Source of the DNA: a virus
IMG/VR virus record: IMGVR_UViG_3300020445_000074
Span: 1-23,952 of that record
Direction: 5' to 3' (one strand)
DNA length: 23,952 nucleotides
Shown here: one piece after another, positions 22,616 to 23,952 of the stretch
How positions within the stretch are numbered: the first letter of the stretch is position 1
Layout: every line of letters begins with the position of its first letter
The notes under the pieces: model-generated
Told to the model about the DNA's origin: nothing
The model's input: the letters and a program-made list of their open reading frames with translations, nothing else
Database searches by the model: none
Program-made: the position numbers and the translations under genes

Positions 22616-23952
22616 ATGTCTGCTATTATCACTGATCTGTTCAGGATACATAATGCCCAACAGTTCGTCGAGGCATTATCTGAACCAACAACCTCTACTC
22701 CTGCTGAAGAGTCAGCAGCTGAAGCTGGTACCCAACGAACACGACTCTACTTCTTTATCGGAAGACCGCAAGAGTGGCGTGCATACCTAGAGCTCTATGC
22801 TATTAACAACACTTTCCAAGTAGGAGAGGTTGTTTATCAAGGTACGTCATATCCTGGTGGTGCTGCTGTATACGGAACTGTAGAAAAAGTATTCCCTAAT
22901 TCTGTCCTATTATCTGGTGTAAATGGTACACTAGGTCAAAACTCTAACTTCGTTGCTGGTACTACTGTAACTGGTAATACTGGTGGTGCAACTGCTAAGG
23001 CTGGTGTGTGGAGAACTGGATCTGAGAACGTTCCTACATCACCTTTTGACTCTCAAGAAGAGAAGTTCGAGATCTACGATGATATGATCTCTCTTAAAAG
23101 AGTTAAGAAAGATGATTTAACATTCGTGGTTAAGCGTTATAACTTCGGTGCTAACACAGTGTACGATATGTACAAGCCCGATTATTCTAGTGCTAAGACT
23201 ACTGCTACTGGTGCCACCTCATTATTTGCTTCTACATTCTACGTAATGAATAGCAGCTATGAGGTCTTTAAGTGCATCTATAATGGTCAAACTCCTACTG
23301 ATCCTAACGGTGTAGTTTCTGTAACAGAACCAACTAAGGTTCAGTCAGTCTCTGGTATCTTCATCGAACCAGAAGATGCTGGTAACCCAGGATTTAGAAC
23401 AGATGGTAAGCGTCCATATATTTGGAAATATATGTACACCATCCCTACTGACAGTGTATTGAAGTTCTTGTCAACTGACTTCCTTCCAATCATTGAAGAA
23501 ACTGCTGTTACTTCTGCTGCTGTAAACGGTGCAATCGATACTATCCTGATTACTGATTCAGGTACTAACTATGATGCTGGTACTTACTACACTCCAATTA
23601 AGGGTGATGGTTCTGCTGGTATTGCTAAACTAGTAGTAGATTCTGGTGCTATTGCTGAGGCAAGTGTACAGACTGCTGGTACTGGATACACTTATGCATC
23701 TCTTAACTTAGGTGATGTGTACAGTGACACTGGATTGACAACTGCATCAAACATTGACGCTAACAGTGACGCAACTGGTGGTGCTCTTGAAGTTGTTATT
23801 CCTCCTCAGGGTGGACACGGTGCTGACCCAGTTGAAGAATTGGGTGGTAAGCGAGTTATGATTAACACTCGTTTAACATATGATGAAGGAGAAGGTGACT
23901 TCCCAACAGATAATGACTTCCGTCGTATTGGATTACTCCGTGACCCATACAA
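22616..23952 (+). CDS. gp8: baseplate wedge subunit gp8 (3' end outside window)
   Basis: An open frame of 445 codons from ATG 22616 runs off the window end. gp8 is a dimeric wedge protein that binds gp7 and gp10 in T4. Matches to T4 gp8: RLYFFIGRPQEW at residues 43-54 (T4 IFITFGRSEPW), YEVFKCIYNG (T4 VYRCLD region), RPYIWKYMYTIP at 266-277 (T4 GYVWEYLFEIP) and DFRRIGLLRDPY at 434-445 (T4 GFRQISIITNP). It is longer than T4 gp8 (334 aa). Extra material includes a FQVGEVVYQG / GTTVTGNTGGATA segment after residue 60 and two GTNY / GTGY beta motifs at about 305-360. No good Shine-Dalgarno sequence precedes the ATG. Confidence 0.93.
   Translation, partial: MSAIITDLFRIHNAQQFVEALSEPTTSTPAEESAAEAGTQRTRLYFFIGRPQEWRAYLELYAINNTFQVGEVVYQGTSYPGGAAVYGTVEKVFPNSVLLSGVNGTLGQNSNFVAGTTVTGNTGGATAKAGVWRTGSENVPTSPFDSQEEKFEIYDDMISLKRVKKDDLTFVVKRYNFGANTVYDMYKPDYSSAKTTATGATSLFASTFYVMNSSYEVFKCIYNGQTPTDPNGVVSVTEPTKVQSVSGIFIEPEDAGNPGFRTDGKRPYIWKYMYTIPTDSVLKFLSTDFLPIIEETAVTSAAVNGAIDTILITDSGTNYDAGTYYTPIKGDGSAGIAKLVVDSGAIAEASVQTAGTGYTYASLNLGDVYSDTGLTTASNIDANSDATGGALEVVIPPQGGHGADPVEELGGKRVMINTRLTYDEGEGDFPTDNDFRRIGLLRDPY

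Overview
The window looks like part of the late structural (baseplate) cluster of a T4-like marine myovirus, most likely a cyanophage of the Kyanoviridae type. All genes lie on the + strand and overlap or almost touch. The baseplate wedge order gp25 - gp6 - gp7-like - gp8 is kept, and T4-late-type AT-rich promoter motifs (CTAAATA or TATAAATA) precede three gene groups. gp25 and gp8 are recognisable from motifs shared with the T4 proteins. The cyanophage assignment is an inference from gene content (small basic ORF, compact SET protein, YHYH-type domain in the gp7 homologue) and was not tested by a search.

Layout: (1) 1-308: a 45-residue ORF (33-170), a strong intrinsic terminator (180-213) and a late-promoter-like CTAAATA (261-267). 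(2) 309-4390: seven tightly packed genes. They are two small unknown proteins, an 836-residue virion protein of unknown role, a Cys/His-rich PAAR-like spike-tip candidate, two tiny ORFs that were easy to miss, and a 99-residue SET-domain protein. Junctions are TAATG, TTGA or GTGA overlaps, which suggests translational coupling. (3) 4391-6638: a second late-promoter-like motif, then gp25 and gp6. (4) 6642-22568: one uninterrupted 15.9 kb ORF of 5308 residues in the gp7 position. (5) 22564-23952: a tandem TATAAATA motif overlapping the giant gene's stop, then gp8, cut off by the window end.

The proteins would work together in the contractile-tail baseplate: PAAR at the tip of the central spike, and gp25, gp6, gp7 and gp8 forming the wedges around the hub. 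The outstanding object is the giant gp7-like protein. Its first ~1915 residues carry the wedge-like parts and a YHYH-type domain. The rest is a ~3400-residue extension dominated by about 16 modules with a conserved Cys and a Tyr-Pro-Arg motif, arranged partly in a higher-order A-B-C pattern. Part of this array appears to sit inside a helical module. Small beta-type motifs recur in the 836-residue protein, the giant protein and gp8, suggesting module shuffling among baseplate genes.
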